Below, piece after piece: positions 62,101 to 64,000 of a stretch of 64,000 nt of DNA. Below the pieces are notes generated by a model. It searched no databases. It saw only the letters and a list, made by a program, of their open reading frames with translations, and was not told where the DNA came from. Source of the stretch: Cyanophora paradoxa. Taxonomy: Eukaryota; Glaucocystophyceae; Cyanophorales; Cyanophoraceae. A program made the translations under genes and the position numbers. Position 1 is the first letter of the stretch. Each line of letters begins with the position of its first letter. Where the stretch lies: the NCBI GenBank assembly GCA_004431415.1, contig QPMI01000628.1, forward strand, positions 1 through 64,000. The letters are read 5' to 3'.

Positions 62101-62411
62101 CGCGCGGCGGGCGGCGCGGGCCGGGGCGCGGCGCGGCGCACGGGTCACGCCCTCTTCCATGATATCATACATGCGGCAGGCGGCCGAGACGATGCGGAGC
62201 GTGACCGCATCGCAGACGACGACCTTCCAGCCGCTCGACGGCTTGACAGAGCGCACGATGTCCTGCAGGAGCCCTGCGCCGCGCTCACAGTGAGTTGCCG
62301 CGCGGGAGAGGCGCGGCCGGCCGGCGCACTCTCTTTGACGAGCTCGCGGAGGCTGCGCGCGCGTGAGCGGGGGTTGGCGGCGGTCGGCGGTGGCGCGGCG
62401 GACCTCGGCAT
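56172..62411 (-). CDS. Sec1/Munc18 (SM) family protein
   Basis: SM proteins bind syntaxin-type SNAREs and control vesicle fusion at target membranes. About 25 short exons can be ordered. Start ATG 62,411 splices as MPSLRELVK. Then come VKPSSGWKVVVCDAVTLRIV and CRMYDIMEEGVT (62,165-62,260), EAIYIISPTARSIDALCEDF (61,900), VKEVYLEFL, ALLFSPDFQGKREAAIEKD (61,390), CATLGENPIIRYDSHSQ (60,800), LLILDRSVDAVACLTHEYSY (59,790), VLGENDALWQ (59,110), HSHVAECMNSVVDQFNDYLK (58,950), LSDMMEAIRSLPQAKELLAK, HMTLLKNCMAKFHELDLEKL, EDKMRLLMIYIITQ (57,760), PYELSRYQPHLRTILE (56,900), RVIVFVAGGVTFQ (56,490), VANANKRDILVG and STHVWTPNKFLRAM (56,270). The stop TAG is at 56,172-56,174 after an acidic tail. Length and motif order match Munc18/Sec1 over the whole protein. 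Confidence 0.9.
57055..57118. repeat. GATCA/GATCG pentamer array in an SM intron
   Basis: About 12 head-to-tail GATCN units (GATCAGATCGGATCAGATC type). Similar shorter arrays lie in three other introns of the same gene. Confidence 0.85.
57621..57644 (-). repeat. Exon-end echo in SM gene (exon ending IYIITQ)
   Basis: 24 bp, identical to 57,746-57,769: the 3' end of the exon EDKMRLLMIYIITQ and its GT, placed downstream in the following intron. Confidence 0.9.
57895..57926. repeat. GATCC pentamer array in an SM intron
   Basis: Five to six units of GATCC/GATCT directly at the edge of the exon preceding MRAQDMACGED. Confidence 0.85.
58032..58064 (-). repeat. Exon-end echo in SM gene (exon ending LSRLEQ)
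   Basis: 33 bp identical to 58,157-58,189: the 3' end of the exon HELDLEKLSRLEQ plus donor. The echo could read on as VPDASFF before a stop. Confidence 0.92.
58289..58320. repeat. GGGTGCTA 8-bp tandem repeat
   Basis: Four copies of TGCTAGGG in an SM intron. It is not a telomere repeat. Confidence 0.85.
58467..58494 (-). repeat. Exon-end echo in SM gene (exon ending KELLAK)
   Basis: 28 bp with 4 differences from 58,543-58,570: the 3' end of the exon QAKELLAK with its donor, about 75 bp downstream. Confidence 0.85.
59350..59402. repeat. GATCA/GATCG pentamer array in an SM intron
   Basis: About ten units of GATCR between the exons VYDLLDVEDGDRI and LKAEGAPAADEG. Confidence 0.85.
59626..59670 (-). 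repeat. Exon-end echo in SM gene (exon ending THEYSYQ)
   Basis: The 45-bp sequence repeats the 3' end of the exon ACLTHEYSYQ and the GC-rich start of its intron (59,727-59,779) with small indels. The echo encodes THEYPYQ. Confidence 0.85.
60141..60181 (-). repeat. Exon-end echo in SM gene (exon ending KSGVIK)
   Basis: 41 bp with 2 differences from 60,311-60,351: the 3' end of the exon DAACKSGVIK plus GTCCGCCCGCCG. It lies about 170 bp downstream in the intron. Confidence 0.92.
60635..60667 (-). repeat. Exon-end echo in SM gene (exon ending RYDSHSQ)
   Basis: About 32 bp matching 60,768-60,800 with 5 differences. The exon encodes PIIRYDSHSQ and the echo would encode PVVRHDSHSQ, followed by a GTCAGC donor. 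Confidence 0.85.
61176..61195 (-). repeat. Exon-end echo in SM gene (exon ending DRTMVQ)
   Basis: 20 bp identical to 61,338-61,357: the 3' end of the exon EKDRTMVQ. The following base pairs (GCGCGT in sense) differ from the true donor GTCTGC. Confidence 0.8.
61577..61634. repeat. GATC and GAATTC-type array in an SM intron
   Basis: GATCCGATCCGATTCCAATC followed by four TTCGAA/GAATTC words. Same position type (small intron) as the other arrays. Confidence 0.75.
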
Positions 62412-62687
62412 GATCAGATGGTCAGTGCTGTAGTCAGGGAGGTCCTCGAGCGGGAGGCCGATGCTCCGACGAGAGCCGTGGAGGTCCGAATGGGCCGGGT
62501 GGTCTGAGACAAACCCGTGCCCTGCGCCGCGGCGGACGTTGAGAGTTGTGCGAGGCCTCTTCGACCCCGGAGGCGCGCACCGTCGAGAAGACGAACGGAA
62601 TCGGTTGCCCTACCTAGTGGTTCGTACTTCACGCTGAAAGCGGCGGCGAAAGGCGCGCAGTCAGAACCGAACAGAAGCGAGGCCGGG

Positions 62688-63191
62688 ATGGCCGCAGGAG
62701 GGCGCCGGACCTTGGGTAAGGACTCTCACCCCTTTCGCTCATACAAAGCAGCGGTCAGCGTGACTGCCGACCCCGCCGACGAGCTTAATGCGCTGTACCC
62801 GTCGCAAGTTCGTCCCCCCTGCAACCGCTGTTTCACGCACGGGCTCCGCGGCGGGCCTTTGAGCACTCGGATCAACGGATTGGATGCGCTAGCTACGATC
62901 ATGGCAAGCGGGGATGTGGACTGGAGCCCCGACTGCCCGCTGTGTGAGGAGTTGTTGCGACAGCCTGTCGTGCTACCGTGCGGGTACGGCCCGGAGCGGG
63001 CATGTTTAAACTCCGTTTCGAGCCTTTCCGATCTCTGAACCACTCTCCGGGCACCGCCGCCTGGCAGCTGCTGCTTCTGCCTGCAGTGCATCAAGAAGTT
63101 GAAATCGAGAGTTTGCCCGCGCTGCGGACCTCCGAATGGCGTCCCGCAGACTCTCAAGGTCCGCGAAGCCTCGAATACGCGGCTGCGGTGA
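62688..63191 (+). CDS. RING-type zinc-finger protein (N-terminal exons, possibly of a RING-kinase)
   Basis: The ATG at 62,688 opens a frame with CNRC and then the RING start DCPLCEELLRQPVVLPCG. A GT donor follows the Gly codon. Using the CAG acceptor near 63,065 the frame resumes as CCFCLQCIKKLKSRVCPRCG. This gives C-x2-C...C-G-C-x-F-C-x2-C...C-P-x-C, a RING with Cys where His is usual. RING domains usually recruit E2 enzymes as ubiquitin ligases. The frame then has a stop at 63,189-63,191 unless spliced at CTCAAG/GTCCGC to join the kinase downstream. It is divergent from the SM gene, starts 277 bp apart. Confidence 0.65.
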
Positions 63192-63239
63192 CGCTGCACG
63201 CGCACCTCGAGCCCGCTGACGCAAGACACGCGCAGGTCT

Positions 63240-64000
63240 GCGGCGTGCTCGCCGGCGCGCTCAAGCGCATCCAGCTCCAGGACAAGGCGCGCGATCCTTC
63301 TCTCCTCCGCCCTGCCGCGCTGACGGGGGCGCGGGCAGGTGGGCGGGAGCTTCACGCACGTCGACCTGGGCGAGCTGGAGCTGGCCGAGCTGCTCGGCGA
63401 GGGCAGCTTCGGGAAGGTCCGAGGCTCGGGCGCTGCGCTCCGGCATCGCGCGTGCGCCCTGACTTCGTTCGCACGCGCGCAGGTCTTCCTCGCGCGCTGG
63501 AACGGGATGTCCGTCGCGTGCAAGTTCCTCCAGGAGGCCGGCACCGACGAGCTGCAGGCCCGCCCCGGATCGAATCCCGGATCGAATCTCTTCGCCCCGC
63601 CCCGCCCCGCCCCGGCTAAGACGGGGCGCGCAGGCCTTCGAGAAGGAGCTCGCCGTGCTGAGGTACCCCCCCCCCGCCCGCGTTCGATCTTTGTACCCCT
63701 CCGCCGGCCCCTCAGACCGCCCGCAGCCGCCTGAGGCACCCCAACGTCGTGCTCCTCCTCGGCGCCTCCCTGGACCCCGTGCGCCCTGTACCCCCTCCTC
63801 GTCCACCCCCCCCCCCAACTTTCGGCCGCAGCCGATGCTGGTGACGGAGTTCTGCGCGGGGGGCACCATCGAGGGCCTCATCGCCGCGGCGGCACGTACC
63901 CCCGTCCCGCCTCCCCCCCCTCCCCCCCTGCTTTCCTCACGTACCCCCCCGCAGGGCCCGCGGGGCCTGGAGCGGGACCTTGCGTACGCAGTCGCCCTCG
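63240..64000 (+). CDS. TKL-type protein kinase, N-terminal part, cut by the window end
   Basis: Exons show VGGSFTHVDLGELELAELLG and the glycine loop LLGEGSFGKV (63,395-63,420). FLARWNGMSVACKFL follows, with the ATP-binding Lys in VACK (about 63,520). AFEKELAVLR contains the alpha-C Glu. RLRHPNVVLLLGASLDP (63,730) and PMLVTEFCAGGTIEGLIAAA (63,835) are the hinge. The last exon GPRGLERDLAYAVAL runs off the end. RHPNVVLLLGA is typical of Raf/DRK-like TKL kinases. An upstream exon VCGVLAGALKRIQLQDK may link it to the RING exons, giving a RING-kinase order like plant KEG proteins. That linkage is inference. Introns here start GTACCCCC. Confidence 0.8.

Overview
The window looks like nuclear DNA of a GC-rich, intron-dense unicellular eukaryote, most likely an alga. 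The evidence is that genes are split into many short exons (often 60-120 bp). Many introns start GTACCC and carry long G or C homopolymer runs. The gene content is eukaryotic: a Sec1/Munc18 protein, microsomal cytochrome P450s, a RING protein next to a TKL-type kinase, and a DnaJ-type zinc-finger protein. The transposons are DIRS-type with split direct repeats, APE-type LINEs and a CACTA element. The lineage (haptophyte, chlorophyte, pelagophyte or other) cannot be fixed from the sequence alone.

Layout. 1-3.9 kb is mostly non-coding, with a minisatellite and a frameshifted AT-rich zinc-ribbon gene of viral or phage type. 3.96-10.02 kb is arm A of an inverted segmental duplication: a truncated P450 gene (minus) divergent from an unrecognised gene, called gene B here (plus). 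10.9-12.5 kb holds a decayed AAA+ ATPase. 12,914-24,552 is one DIRS/PAT-like tyrosine-recombinase retroelement, into which a 5'-truncated LINE (18,434-24,317) has inserted with a 16-bp target duplication. 26,097-28,841 is a second, related LINE tail. 29.05-35.7 kb is a large minus-strand gene for a repeat-containing, probably secreted protein; one of its introns holds a LINE fragment and a TA microsatellite of about 190 bp. 36.9-37.6 kb has a foldback element and another LINE 3' end. 38.2-42.1 kb is a multi-spanning membrane protein (minus). 43.05-51.65 kb is arm B of the duplication: gene B split by a 2,994-bp CACTA transposon and a 426-bp retroposon, then a complete P450 gene that runs on to 53.3 kb. 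54.6-55.6 kb is a DnaJ-type zinc-finger gene (minus). 56.2-62.4 kb is a complete SM-family (Sec1/Munc18) gene of about 25 exons (minus). 62.7 kb to the end is a RING-finger exon set followed by the N-terminal half of a TKL kinase (plus), possibly one gene.

The most unusual signal is what I call exon-end echoes. In at least seven introns of the SM gene, and after the haem-binding exon of the complete P450, the last 20-45 nt of an exon together with its GT splice donor are repeated a little downstream inside the intron. The two duplication arms also give clean empty-site controls for the CACTA and retroposon insertions. The host genes do not form an operon or an evident pathway; they are ordinary eukaryotic genes in a locus heavily reshaped by duplication and transposition.
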